Part shown: one piece after another, positions 34,030 to 43,371 of the stretch
Numbering within the stretch: position 1 is the first letter of the stretch
How the letters are laid out: the number at the start of each line of letters is the position of its first letter
Source: CALLPQ01 sp964392325
GTDB taxonomy: Bacteria; Pseudomonadota; Alphaproteobacteria; Caulobacterales; Parvularculaceae
Assembly (NCBI GenBank): GCA_964392325.1
Contig: CAYMPJ010000006.1
Coordinates: 1-64,000, forward strand
DNA length: 64,000 bases
Direction of reading: 5' to 3'
Made by a program: the position numbers and the translations under genes
Notes under the pieces: model-generated
What the model was told of the DNA's origin: nothing
Database searches by the model: none
The model's input: only the letters and a program-made list of their open reading frames with translations

Positions 34030-34239
34030 TCAGGGTAGGTCAATCTCCAAGATGGCCATATTAAAGTCATAGGAAATATCACCATCTTCGGTGTCTTTGA
34101 ATAAAACACCGATAAACTCATCACCCATATAGACTTCGGCAGAATCGGTTTTGTTCGATCGAGCACGTACCTCGATATTCTGCAGGTTAAATTTAGTAGC
34201 AAAATACTGCTGCAAACGGGCAATTTCAGAAGCATCCAT
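34030..34239 (-). CDS. DUF3126 family protein
   Basis: A 69-residue protein: MDASEIARLQQYFATKFNLQNIEVRARSNKTDSAEVYMGDEFIGVLFKDTEDGDISYDFNMAILEIDLP. The ending FIGV-x-KDTEDG-x-S-Y-x-F-x-MAIL-IDLP is the DUF3126 signature, a small conserved alphaproteobacterial family of unknown function. ATG at 34239 selected since the family starts with D-x-x-EI-x-x-LQ. The upstream gap to ftsZ is 344 bp. Confidence 0.9.
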   Translation of the reverse strand: MDASEIARLQQYFATKFNLQNIEVRARSNKTDSAEVYMGDEFIGVLFKDTEDGDISYDFNMAILEIDLP

Positions 34240-34583
34240 AATCACAATCCTTATGACTTTAAAATATAGTCCTATAGACAAACCTTGAGTCTGCCAATAC
34301 CCGGTCATAGCAGACAGATGGTTTACGGTTCAACAATTGATAGTTTTGAGGATATAAGCCTATCACGCGGTCACTATTGTCATAGCAGAATGATCGACTA
34401 TTGCGGACCCGTGCTAAGCGCCGGAGCGGGGCTAGTATGAATATACCAGCCAACGCCGTTTAAGAAGGGGTTTTTCTGGAAATCCTTCAAGCTGCCAAAA
34501 TACCAGATAACAAAATTAAATTGGTTTATTCGGTCATGCAACGGGGCGGCACGCACTAACCAAAATTTAAGATTTTCAAAAGG
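34240..34583. other. Gene-free interval between DUF3126 and ftsZ
   Basis: No convincing ORF, tRNA or terminator hairpin was found in this 344-bp stretch. It should contain the ftsZ transcript end and the promoter of the DUF3126 gene. In many alphaproteobacteria lpxC follows ftsZ, but it is absent here. Confidence 0.5.
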
Positions 34584-36227
34584 TCAGCCAGTTTTTTTCT
34601 TACGCAAAAAGGCCGGAATTTCCAATTCAGTATCCAGATCATCTTCAAATAAATCGCCGCTACTCCCGGGCGATTTTGTCGATGCTGTAGCTGATCGCGT
34701 TTGCGGCGCAGACGAACCAGATTGTTCACCATCACCGCCGCCAAGACTTTTCATTAATCCGCCAACAGCAACACCGAGCGCGCCGCGTCCTCTAAACGGA
34801 TTACTTCCTTGCTGCACATCATCTTCTTGTGCGTCGTGGGCAGAGGAATTCTTTTGTGCAACCATTTCAGACTGTGGCGAAGGCTGAGCTTGTGCTTCGG
34901 CTACAGGACCGCGCACAGGTAAATTTAACTCGCCGTCTCCCTCGGTCAATAATCTACGAATTCTCGCTTGAACATCACCAACCGGATTTTCCTGAACTTC
35001 AGACTGGCCATGTAATGCTTTTGCAACACCAGATTGGGCCGTTTGAGCAGTTTGCAACGGCGCAGAAGTGGCGGCGTTTTGCTCAGCAATTTTTTCTGGC
35101 GCTGTATCAATTTTAGGCGCCGGCATAAAAGCAGAATGCTTTGTTTCAGCCGATGCAACCTCTCCTTGAGGTGCACCAATACCTATCCCCCTCCAAGGGC
35201 GCACAGCAACACTAGGCTCGGCAACAACCGGCTTGGCGTCACCGCCTTCTTCACTCATGTTCTCAACGTCAATACCCGTCGCAACAACTGAAACACGTAC
35301 CTTGCCTTCCAGCTCCTGATTGAATGTCGAACCAATAATAATATTGGCATCAGGATCCACTTCAGCGCGAATACGATTTGCGGCTTCATCAATTTCAAAT
35401 AGTTTCATATCCATAGAGCCGGTAATATTAATCAGTACACCGCGCGCACCTTTCATGGATACTTTGTCAAGCAATGGATTTGAGATCGCAGCCTCAGCCG
35501 CTTCGATTGCACGTTTTTCCCCTTCAGCTTCGCCAGTACCCATCATCGCTTGCCCCATCTCACCCATCACAGTTCGAACATCGGCAAAATCGAGGTTAAT
35601 AAGTCCAGGCATGACCATCAAATCGGTAATACCGCGAACACCGGAATGCAGAACTTCATCAGCCATCGCAAAGGCTTCGTGGAAAGTCGTGCGTTCGTCA
35701 GCAATCGAAAAAAGATTTTGATTTGGAATAATGAGTAAGGTGTCGACATGCTTTTGCAATTCTTCAATGCCAGCCATGGCAACGCGCATCCGCCGCGCTC
35801 CTTCAAAATGGAATGGCTTTGTGATCACTCCGACTGTCAGGATACCCTTCTCTTTTGCCGCTTGCGCAATAACTGGCGCAGCCCCTGTTCCGGTGCCGCC
35901 GCCCATTCCTGCGGTGATAAAAAGCATATGCGAATTACCAACATGCTCAAGAATTTCATCGATAGATTCTTCCGCTGCCGCGCAGCCAATATTAGGCATT
36001 GAACCCGCGCCCAGGCCTTGGGTCGTATTTACACCAAGCTGAATTTTCTTTTGAGCTTTGGAAAGAGTAACCGCTTGCGCGTCTGTGTTTGCAACAATGA
36101 ACTCAACGCCCTCCAAAGCGCTTTCGATCATATTATTAACTGCATTTCCGCCAGCACCACCAACCCCAATCACAGAAATTCGAGGCTTCAATTCTGTTGT
36201 TTCAGGAATACTAATATTAATTGGCAT
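34584..36227 (-). CDS. ftsZ: Cell division protein FtsZ
   Basis: A 547-residue tubulin-like GTPase that forms the Z ring. The GTP-binding signature GGGTGTG is at residues 109-115 and the T7 loop NLDFADV at 211-217. The folded core ends near residue 320; a long linker rich in A, Q, S and P (about 325-530) leads to the conserved C-terminal peptide LEIPAFLRKKKTG, which contacts FtsA and other anchors. The linker length is typical of alphaproteobacteria. It is the last gene of the dcw cluster and has its own 221-bp upstream region with CtrA/GANTC-like motifs. Confidence 0.98.
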   Translation of the reverse strand: MPINISIPETTELKPRISVIGVGGAGGNAVNNMIESALEGVEFIVANTDAQAVTLSKAQKKIQLGVNTTQGLGAGSMPNIGCAAAEESIDEILEHVGNSHMLFITAGMGGGTGTGAAPVIAQAAKEKGILTVGVITKPFHFEGARRMRVAMAGIEELQKHVDTLLIIPNQNLFSIADERTTFHEAFAMADEVLHSGVRGITDLMVMPGLINLDFADVRTVMGEMGQAMMGTGEAEGEKRAIEAAEAAISNPLLDKVSMKGARGVLINITGSMDMKLFEIDEAANRIRAEVDPDANIIIGSTFNQELEGKVRVSVVATGIDVENMSEEGGDAKPVVAEPSVAVRPWRGIGIGAPQGEVASAETKHSAFMPAPKIDTAPEKIAEQNAATSAPLQTAQTAQSGVAKALHGQSEVQENPVGDVQARIRRLLTEGDGELNLPVRGPVAEAQAQPSPQSEMVAQKNSSAHDAQEDDVQQGSNPFRGRGALGVAVGGLMKSLGGGDGEQSGSSAPQTRSATASTKSPGSSGDLFEDDLDTELEIPAFLRKKKTG

Positions 36228-36330
36228 TTTCCACTCCCAGGGACATTGGTTTAGACGGATGTAAATATGGCTTCAAACTAAAGCATTGAAATAAAATACA
36301 ATTATTTGGCCCTAGTTTCAATGATTTGCG

Positions 36331-36413
36331 ATTGGTTAAAGATTCGTTGATAAGAATTACCAAATGGTTAACGCCGATGGTTTTTTTGTTAATTTTCCAA
36401 TAATTTTAACCAA
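36331..36413. promoter_or_regulatory. CtrA- and CcrM-like sites upstream of ftsZ
   Basis: TTAA (36336-36339), seven bases, TTGA (36347-36350) matches the CtrA site TTAA-N7-TTAA with one mismatch; its spacer contains GATTC, a GANTC methylation site for CcrM. ATGGTTAA at 36364-36371 is a perfect inverse of the TTAACCAT half site, and TTAACCAA is at 36406-36413. They lie about 110-185 bp before the ftsZ start. In Caulobacter, ftsZ is controlled by CtrA and CcrM/GcrA; similar control is inferred here. Confidence 0.55.
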
Positions 36414-36448
36414 CCAAAATTGGGCGCCCGATGACTTGTCGCAAATGG

Positions 36449-37807
36449 CTAAAATTTTGCCCGTAACCAAGCCGCAACCCCGCCCCCGGCAGACCTGTCA
36501 CCAACGGCAAGAACGCCGCCCACATTTTGCGTTTCGGGAAATTCAGGTCTCAAATGGTAACTTCTTGCGACATAATCGAGCGTGCCAGCACATGTAGAAA
36601 ATGATGGGCCACTTAAGGCCTCCGGCGCGCCATCAATATTGAGTGGCCGGCCAAGGCGCGACTTCATTGAAAATACCCGCTCTGCATGTTCACGCAAACC
36701 GTCAAGCTGGCTCCCTCCCCCTGTAATGACAACTCTGCGCAAATGTTGAATGGCACATTGATCAGCGATGATGCGCCCCAACGCGATCTCATAAATCTCT
36801 TCCATTCGGGCTAATATTACAGAGGTTAAGTCAGCACGGGATACACGATTTGCCTGTTCATCATTAGTAAGAGGAATAAAATCTACAAAGCGATGTTCAT
36901 CGCCCGAACTGGATAGAATGGTTCCGTGCAGTATTTTCTGGCGCTCGGCATGAGCAATTGGTGTTGAAAAACATTGGGCAATATCACGGGTGATATTCGC
37001 TGCACCCACTTTGACGCCGCCGCACCCGGTCGGGCGACCATCTGAATAAACCGCATATTCGATAGACTGGGCACCTATATTAATAACGAGAACACCGAGC
37101 TCTTTTTCGTCATCAACCACGACGGAACGGGCCATCATTAAAGGTCCTGCCACAAATGACGCTGGTCGCAACCCCGCGCTTTCAATTATCGCAGCAGTAT
37201 TTGCGAGATGGCTCTCACTTGAATAGACCCCCAACATGCGGGTTGTGAGCGATTGTCCGCGCATTCCCCGAGGGTCCGTACCCAGATTTTCACTGTCTAC
37301 ACTAAATCCGGTCGGCATTACGTGCAGACATCTTGCCCCTTCAGGGGTGATAAGTCTTGCCCCCTCATGCAGGCTATCTGCAATATCATCGCCAGTTACA
37401 AATCCACCAGCAATATCAAGATCAACACCAATATGGCGACAATGAATTTTCGCCCCCGGGACCGCCACATGAATTTCACTAATGCGCTCACCAGCCATAG
37501 TTTCGGCTGCCTCGATAGCATTTCTCACCGCTTTTTCTCTCGCCTGGAAAGAAACACTATCTTGCGTATGATGAGGGTCGGCGTCGGTTCTATTTTCAAA
37601 TGCAGATTTTTGTGCATGCGCCCCGAAATGGCCTGCACCAATAATATCGCAATCGACGGAACCATCATTAATGGGCATGAGACGCGCGATAAAACAAACA
37701 GTCTTTGCCGCCCCCATATCGAGAGCTGCGATAAGAGCACCCTCACGCGGCAATTTGCGTTGTTTTAAACTGGTGAGATCGCTATGACGCGCAAGCTTGA
37801 AAGACAT
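36449..37807 (-). CDS. ftsA: Cell division protein FtsA
   Basis: A 452-residue actin-like protein that anchors FtsZ to the membrane. ALIAALDMGAAKTVCFIARL (about residues 25-44) is the phosphate 1 region; LVINIGAQSIEYAVYSDGRPTGCGGVKVGAANITRDIA the phosphate 2 region; RRVVITGGGSQLDGL the adenosine motif; SHMSM-type 1C domain is between. The C-terminus WLRAKF is an amphipathic helix that binds membrane. 66 bp from ftsQ. Confidence 0.96.
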   Translation of the reverse strand: MSFKLARHSDLTSLKQRKLPREGALIAALDMGAAKTVCFIARLMPINDGSVDCDIIGAGHFGAHAQKSAFENRTDADPHHTQDSVSFQAREKAVRNAIEAAETMAGERISEIHVAVPGAKIHCRHIGVDLDIAGGFVTGDDIADSLHEGARLITPEGARCLHVMPTGFSVDSENLGTDPRGMRGQSLTTRMLGVYSSESHLANTAAIIESAGLRPASFVAGPLMMARSVVVDDEKELGVLVINIGAQSIEYAVYSDGRPTGCGGVKVGAANITRDIAQCFSTPIAHAERQKILHGTILSSSGDEHRFVDFIPLTNDEQANRVSRADLTSVILARMEEIYEIALGRIIADQCAIQHLRRVVITGGGSQLDGLREHAERVFSMKSRLGRPLNIDGAPEALSGPSFSTCAGTLDYVARSYHLRPEFPETQNVGGVLAVGDRSAGGGVAAWLRAKF

Positions 37808-37873
37808 TTTACAATGGGGCTCCCCCCGGATTTGACTAACTCATTTTGAAGGCGCTCTTGCTATTGGCGCGCC

Positions 37874-38842
37874 CTATTGGCTCGCACAGGAAAAATCGCC
37901 GCTCAGTACATTTAAGGGCGGTCCTTTTTTTGACTTCGCACCGTGACAAAGGAAAAAGGCCCGCTCCGGATCGCGAAGATCAATATATTCGAAGTCGCGG
38001 TCAAGTACCCCGACCGCATCATGTAAAACGGCTAAATCCCGAACTGCCTGCTGATAGTCATTTTCAGGCAGTTTGATATCCATGGTCTTTTCTCCTGGAA
38101 GGTTTAAACGCAATGTCCAGCGTCGCCCCTTTACCCGCATCAAAGCGGCGACCCGGTCATCAAAAACTTCAACTTCGCCAAGCACATCCATAAGATCAGC
38201 AGCCATTTCCGGTGCTTCTTCGCCAACAATGAAAGGAAGGTTTGGATATTCCAACGTCCCCACTTCGCGAATAATCGCCCCCTCCTGATCAATAAGCTGG
38301 AAAGATCCGTTAATTTGCCAGAGGGCGGCGGGCTCGCGTTCACGGATAGAAACATTAATTTGATTTGGCCATATCCTTGAGACTGCGACCGAGCGCACCC
38401 AGCCCAGCTGTTCTACGCGGGCACGGGCACTATGTGGATCAAAATGCATCAGTGAGCTACCAAGAACTGGACCCAGAGCATTGGTTATCGCTTGCGACGC
38501 GGTTCGATCTCGCCCAACGACGGTAATTTTTCGAATATCAAAACCAGCAGAAATCATCGTCCGTGCCGTGAAGGATTGTGTGTTCCGCACAACATCCTCG
38601 CTAAAACGGCCAAATACACCGCTCGCCCAAAGCATACCAACCGCTATTAAGGCAACAAACCCAATCCCGAGGCCACCCGCCACTCCGACACGGCGCATAA
38701 TTCCCATGAAACGCGACTCTGTCGGAACCCAGCTTCTTTCAGCTGTCAGTGCTCGGCCCGCGCGCGAAGATTTATTGGCAACTTTTTTCTTCGCTTTTGT
38801 TGCCGTTTTCTGTACTGATTTTTTTGATTTTACCTTTGGCAT
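37874..38842 (-). CDS. ftsQ: Cell division protein FtsQ
   Basis: A 322-residue protein from the ATG at 38842, overlapping the ddl end by 13 bases. A basic cytoplasmic tail (KSKKSVQKTATKAKKKVANKSSR) precedes one TM helix (about residues 56-78, VAGGLGIGFVALIAVGMLWASGVF). The periplasmic POTRA domain starts at FDIRKITVVGRDRTASQAITNAL and is followed by the FtsQ beta domain (LGWVRSVAVSRIWPNQINVSIREREPAALWQ). It links early and late divisome proteins through FtsB/FtsL. Upstream starts at 38869 would put more of it inside ddl. Confidence 0.95.
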   Translation of the reverse strand: MPKVKSKKSVQKTATKAKKKVANKSSRAGRALTAERSWVPTESRFMGIMRRVGVAGGLGIGFVALIAVGMLWASGVFGRFSEDVVRNTQSFTARTMISAGFDIRKITVVGRDRTASQAITNALGPVLGSSLMHFDPHSARARVEQLGWVRSVAVSRIWPNQINVSIREREPAALWQINGSFQLIDQEGAIIREVGTLEYPNLPFIVGEEAPEMAADLMDVLGEVEVFDDRVAALMRVKGRRWTLRLNLPGEKTMDIKLPENDYQQAVRDLAVLHDAVGVLDRDFEYIDLRDPERAFFLCHGAKSKKGPPLNVLSGDFSCASQ

Positions 38843-39750
38843 GACGCATCCTCTATCATCCAGTCGCATAAATCTTCAAATGTAATCCCCAAATGAGCCG
38901 CTTGTTCAGGCGCTAGTGATGTTGGTGTCAAACCGGGCTGGGTATTAACTTCCAAACAATATAATTTTCCCGTCCCCTCAATATCATAGCGAAAATCTGC
39001 GCGTGACAAACCGCGACAACCAAGAGACTGGTGGGCTTGCAAAGCCATCGCCATTGCTTGATCGGCAACACCTTTATCAATATCTGCCGGAAGCGTATGC
39101 TTTGATCCCCCATCAGCATATTTTGCTTCATAATCGTAAAACCCGGTTTTGGGGATAATTTCTGTTACGCATAAAGGTCGATCACCCATGACCGCTACGG
39201 TCAACTCACGCCCGGGAATAAATTTTTCAACTAAAACTTCATCACCCAACAAACTAGTCTCATTCGTTAAAGCAGCCGGCGGGCGATTGTCCCCCTGACG
39301 AATAATAAAAATACCAACTGATGATCCTTGATTATTTGGTTTCACCACATAAGGAGGGTCCATAACATGGGCTTTGGCTACCTCCATCCGGGGTAAAGTT
39401 TTTCCCATCGCCACTGGTATGCCCGCCTCTTCAAATACGGTCTTGGCGCGCTGTTTATCCATCGCAAGAGAGGAGGCCAATACACCCGAATGGGTATAGG
39501 GAATATTCATAATCTCCAAGATGCCCTGCACACAGCCATCTTCGCCCCATTGACCGTGAAGGGCATTAAACACCGCATCTGGCTTGATAGAAGCCAATTG
39601 CATTGCGATGTCACGCCCGACATCTATCTCACTGACCTCATAACCGCACGCCCGCAAGGCTTTGGCCGCTTCTAATCCAGAAGATAGGCTTACCTCCCGC
39701 TCGGGCGAGAAGCCGCCCTTTAGGACGGCGATATGGTTATATTTTTTCAT
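38830..39750 (-). CDS. ddl: D-alanine--D-alanine ligase
   Basis: A 306-residue ATP-grasp enzyme making D-Ala-D-Ala for the peptidoglycan stem. The start VLKGGFSPEREVSLSSG carries the nucleotide/first D-Ala loop with Glu (SPEREVS), HGQWGEDGCVQGILE is the second signature, VVKPNNQGSSVGIFII the ATP-binding loop and LSRADFRYDIEGTGKLYCLEVNTQPGLTPTSL the metal-binding end (N-T-Q-P-G). Length fits the short DdlB form. Between murB (43 bp) and ftsQ. Confidence 0.97.
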   Translation of the reverse strand: MKKYNHIAVLKGGFSPEREVSLSSGLEAAKALRACGYEVSEIDVGRDIAMQLASIKPDAVFNALHGQWGEDGCVQGILEIMNIPYTHSGVLASSLAMDKQRAKTVFEEAGIPVAMGKTLPRMEVAKAHVMDPPYVVKPNNQGSSVGIFIIRQGDNRPPAALTNETSLLGDEVLVEKFIPGRELTVAVMGDRPLCVTEIIPKTGFYDYEAKYADGGSKHTLPADIDKGVADQAMAMALQAHQSLGCRGLSRADFRYDIEGTGKLYCLEVNTQPGLTPTSLAPEQAAHLGITFEDLCDWMIEDASCQR

Positions 39751-39793
39751 AATTACTCAAGTTTAACACCACTCAAAACTGGTTAATAAAGTC

Positions 39794-40717
39794 TTACTTT
39801 TCGCCAACACGCCTTATCTCCCAGCGTAATTCAACATTATGTTGCTCGCGTACATCGTTGCGCAAACTCTCACCCAGCTCCTCTAGATCACTGGCCGTCG
39901 CCTTACCCCGGTTGATAAGAAAATTGCAGTGCAGCTCGGAGACTTGCGCGTCACCAACCGAACGCCCCCGCCCCCCGATACTATCAATCAGTTGCCAGCT
40001 TTTATGGCCTTGCGGGTTTGCAAATGTCGATCCGCCTGTGCGTTCACGTATGGGCTGACTATTCTCGCGCTGCTCGCGAATTTTATCCATCCTCGCCTTT
40101 ACAGCCACCGGATCATCTTGAGCGCCGCGAAAAATAGCGCCTGTAAAGAAAAATCCTCCGCTCTGTGTAAATTGTTCAGCCAATGCACAATGACGATAAG
40201 AAAAACCCATTTCCTCATTGGTGAAATGATGAAATTCTCCATTTCGATCATAGCCCGAAGCTTCAATCAGAACATCACAGGTCTCCCGGCCATACGCCCC
40301 CGCATTCATGGTAAGGGCACCTCCAATTGTTCCGGGCACCCCAGAATAAAATTCCAGCCCCATTAATCCGGATTTTTGCGCAGCTTTTGCGACTTCCATA
40401 TCAAACGCTGCTGCCCCTGCATGTATGTTTATCCAATCGGCTTCAACCTCGGCAAACGGCTTGCCAAGGCGAATAACCACACCGCGCAAACCGCCATCAC
40501 GCACCAACAGGTTAGAGCCCACTCCAACCGGCATAACAGGAATCTCTTTCGATGTATTTGCCAAAAAATGCGCAAGATCTACCTCATCAGCAGGCATAAA
40601 AATAACATCGGCAGGGCCACCTACCCGAAACCAGGTAAAGGCCGACATGTCTGCCTTTTCCATATAGCGCCCACGGATGGCCGGTAAATCAGATGTGGTG
40701 ATCACTGTCGTACTCAA
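39794..40717 (-). CDS. murB: UDP-N-acetylenolpyruvoylglucosamine reductase
   Basis: A 307-residue flavoenzyme that reduces UDP-GlcNAc-enolpyruvate to UDP-MurNAc using NADPH. FTWFRVGGPADVIFMPADEVDL and GVGSNLLVRDGGLRGVVIRLG form the FAD-binding domain, GVPGTIGGALTMNAGAYGRE a diagnostic block, and STFANPQGHKSWQLIDSIGGRGRSVGDAQVSELHCNFLIN holds the active-site Ser and the late Glu region. Type IIa-like without the extra loop. Start is a TTG at 40717; GTG at 40705 is an alternative. Confidence 0.96.
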   Translation of the reverse strand: MSTTVITTSDLPAIRGRYMEKADMSAFTWFRVGGPADVIFMPADEVDLAHFLANTSKEIPVMPVGVGSNLLVRDGGLRGVVIRLGKPFAEVEADWINIHAGAAAFDMEVAKAAQKSGLMGLEFYSGVPGTIGGALTMNAGAYGRETCDVLIEASGYDRNGEFHHFTNEEMGFSYRHCALAEQFTQSGGFFFTGAIFRGAQDDPVAVKARMDKIREQRENSQPIRERTGGSTFANPQGHKSWQLIDSIGGRGRSVGDAQVSELHCNFLINRGKATASDLEELGESLRNDVREQHNVELRWEIRRVGEK

Positions 40718-40778
40718 CTTTGCATTCTTTCTATCAATTTTAAGCCTCAGCTTTTGAGAAGAGATAAAAATTGATGCA

Positions 40779-42203
40779 TTAGTTAAATGCCTTCAATTTA
40801 TTTGCGAGATCATTTGCATGAACGGTAATATCTCCGGCACCCAAATAAACTACATAATCTCCAGATTGCGCTATCTCGGCGATTGTCGCGGGCAAATCAT
40901 CCCAACTCTCGACTTTTCTCGCATCTTTATGACCGTGCCCGATAATGGCTTTGACGAGTTCATCGCGGCCATACCCTTTAATTGGCTGTTCTCCCGCGGC
41001 AAAAACATCCGTAACAAGAACGGTATCAGCATCATTATTGCACGCAGAAAATTCATCAAACAAATCGCGCAACCGCGTGTAACGGTGGGGCTGAACGATG
41101 GCAATCACTTTTCCTTTTGTGGCATTTCGCGCGGCATGAAGCACAGCAGCAATCTCCACCGGGTGATGGCCATAATCATCAATAATCGTAACGCCTTTCC
41201 ACTCCCCGACATTTGTAAAGCGCCTTTTAACGCCGGCAAATTTTCCAAAACCATTGCGAATAGACGCGTCACTTGCCCCTAACCGTCTTGCAACAATGGC
41301 AGCGGGCAGAGAGTTCAGAACATTATGAATACCGGGCATTGGCAAGGAAATATTATCAATGCGAGAGCTCTCCGCGCCGCGATCACGAAACACAATGTCA
41401 TAATGGGCAATACCCGCGTCAAAAGAAATATTTTCTGCACGCACATCCGCCTGCGGATTAGACCCATATGTAATCAATTGGCGGTCGGTGACACGGCCCA
41501 CCAATGCCTGGACTTCAGGATGATCGAGACAGACAATGCCAAAGCCATAAAAGGGTGTGTTTTCAATAAATTGATCAAAGGCTTTTCTAAGGGCATCAAA
41601 CCCACCCCAATGATCAAGATGTTCCGGATCTATATTCGTGATAATCCCAATAGTCGTTGGCAGACGGATGAATGTACCATCAGACTCGTCCGCTTCGACA
41701 ACCATCCAGTCCCCTTCGCCAAGGCGCGCATTCGTACCATAAGCGTTAATAACGCCGCCATTTATTACTGTAGGATCAAGCTTTGCTTCATCAAGCAATG
41801 CGGCAACCATTGTTGTGGTTGTGGTTTTTCCATGGGTACCAGCGATCGAGATGGTCCATTTCAAGCGCATCAATTCTGCCAACATATCAGCCCTGCGCAC
41901 GACAGGAATATGTTTAGCGCGCGCCGCCAAAACTTCAGCATTATCGCCCTTGATCGCAGTAGAAATGACCACCGCTTCTGCGCCTTCTATATTGGCCGGC
42001 TTATGACCGATAAAAGTTTCAATACCCATGGCATTAAGACGTTTAACGTTTGTATTGTCACTTACATCAGAGCCGCGAACCTGATACCCAAGATTATGCA
42101 TCACCTCGGCAATCCCTGACATACCAATACCGCCAATGCCAACGAAATGCACAACCCCGACGCCGAAAGGCAAGCGGATTTTAATTTTCTTTGATTCAAC
42201 CAT
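40779..42203 (-). CDS. murC: UDP-N-acetylmuramate--L-alanine ligase
   Basis: A 474-residue Mur ligase. The N-terminal UDP site VHFVGIGGIGMSGIAEVMHNLGYQVRGSD, the ATP P-loop SIAGTHGKTTTTTMVAALL (about residues 115-133), EADESDGTFIRLPTTIGIITNIDPEHLDHWG with the metal-binding His and DDYGHHPVEIAAVL of domain III all fit MurC. It adds the first amino acid to UDP-MurNAc. 61 bp before murB in transcription order. Confidence 0.97.
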   Translation of the reverse strand: MVESKKIKIRLPFGVGVVHFVGIGGIGMSGIAEVMHNLGYQVRGSDVSDNTNVKRLNAMGIETFIGHKPANIEGAEAVVISTAIKGDNAEVLAARAKHIPVVRRADMLAELMRLKWTISIAGTHGKTTTTTMVAALLDEAKLDPTVINGGVINAYGTNARLGEGDWMVVEADESDGTFIRLPTTIGIITNIDPEHLDHWGGFDALRKAFDQFIENTPFYGFGIVCLDHPEVQALVGRVTDRQLITYGSNPQADVRAENISFDAGIAHYDIVFRDRGAESSRIDNISLPMPGIHNVLNSLPAAIVARRLGASDASIRNGFGKFAGVKRRFTNVGEWKGVTIIDDYGHHPVEIAAVLHAARNATKGKVIAIVQPHRYTRLRDLFDEFSACNNDADTVLVTDVFAAGEQPIKGYGRDELVKAIIGHGHKDARKVESWDDLPATIAEIAQSGDYVVYLGAGDITVHANDLANKLKAFN

Positions 42204-42255
42204 AATTTACATTATCTGCCTAAAATTACCACCACACATAGATGAGCAATACGCT

Positions 42256-43371
42256 TTATCTCTTTTCAATCATCTCTTCCACTAAATCAGCCAATGTCGC
42301 AGCCGCATCTATTTTCACGCGGCCAGATGCATTATTGGCCAATCTGGTTAAGCGCGCCTCACCTGTCATGAGGTTTTCAAGCTCGCCGCGCAGCGCCCCG
42401 GATTTAAACTCTTTTTCTGGCATCAGTATGGCCGCATCTGCCTCGGAAAGAACACGGGCATTCATGGTTTGATGATCATCCATCGCACTCGCCAGTGGCA
42501 CAAAAATCGCGGGGCGACCAAGGGCTGAAATTTCTGTCACCGTTGATGCACCAGAGCGGGCAATTATTAAATGCGCATTGGCAAGGCGTCTGGGTAAATC
42601 ACCAAAGAAAGGGGCGGTTTCTGCCTTTATCCCCAGTGCATGATAAGCCTCATTAACGCGCTCTTCGTCTTCGCTTCTAACCTGATGTTCAATCTCAAGG
42701 GATTGGCGCAAATGGTTAGGCAGCGCTGATATCGCTTCAATGGGCACATCGGAAAAAAGCGACGCCCCTTGAGAGCCACCCGTAATTAGCAAGCGAAAAG
42801 TTTTCCCTGTCTCAGGCGCAACATAATCCGATACGCCAACAAGAGCCTTAACATCGTCTCTTACCGGGTTCCCGACTTCTTTGCGGGGTGTTTTCAAACT
42901 CGCCGGAACACCCGTCAATACCGGAAAAGCATGGGCAAGAAATTGCGCGCCCCTTGATAAAAACCGGTTTGAACGTCCCAACTGACTGTTTTGTTCATGT
43001 ACTGCATACGGTATTTTTCTAATCGCTGCTCCCTGCAATGCCGGAAGAGAGGGGTAGCCACCAAATCCGATAGCAGCGATTGGCTTGGCGTTCTTGATTT
43101 CCTTTAAAGCTTGCCCCAGCCCACCAGACAGCGCCATTGCAGCACTTACTTTTCCCAAAACCCCTCCCGCATTCGGATTAGCCGCTTTAATTTCGATAAT
43201 TCTATCTGCCGGAAAATCTGCCGTATAGCGCTGACCACGCGCATCGGTAATTAATAAAATTTGATGGCCTCGTCGCCTCAACTCCTCACCAAGTGCTTGG
43301 GCAGGAAACATATGGCCCCCGGTGCCCCCCGCGCCTAGTAAAATGGGTCCGGTATATAATTGCGTCTCCAT
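42256..43371 (-). CDS. murG: UDP-N-acetylglucosamine transferase MurG
   Basis: A 371-residue GT-B glycosyltransferase that adds GlcNAc to lipid I to make lipid II on the inner face of the membrane. LLGAGGTGGHMFPAQALGEELRRRGH is the N-terminal G-loop, IGFGGYPSLPALQGA the second, LLITGGSQGASLFSDV the third and ARSGASTVTEISALGRPAIFVPLASAMDDHQTMNARVL the UDP-GlcNAc site. Its start overlaps the ftsW stop by one base (TAATG). Confidence 0.97.
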   Translation of the reverse strand: METQLYTGPILLGAGGTGGHMFPAQALGEELRRRGHQILLITDARGQRYTADFPADRIIEIKAANPNAGGVLGKVSAAMALSGGLGQALKEIKNAKPIAAIGFGGYPSLPALQGAAIRKIPYAVHEQNSQLGRSNRFLSRGAQFLAHAFPVLTGVPASLKTPRKEVGNPVRDDVKALVGVSDYVAPETGKTFRLLITGGSQGASLFSDVPIEAISALPNHLRQSLEIEHQVRSEDEERVNEAYHALGIKAETAPFFGDLPRRLANAHLIIARSGASTVTEISALGRPAIFVPLASAMDDHQTMNARVLSEADAAILMPEKEFKSGALRGELENLMTGEARLTRLANNASGRVKIDAAATLADLVEEMIEKR

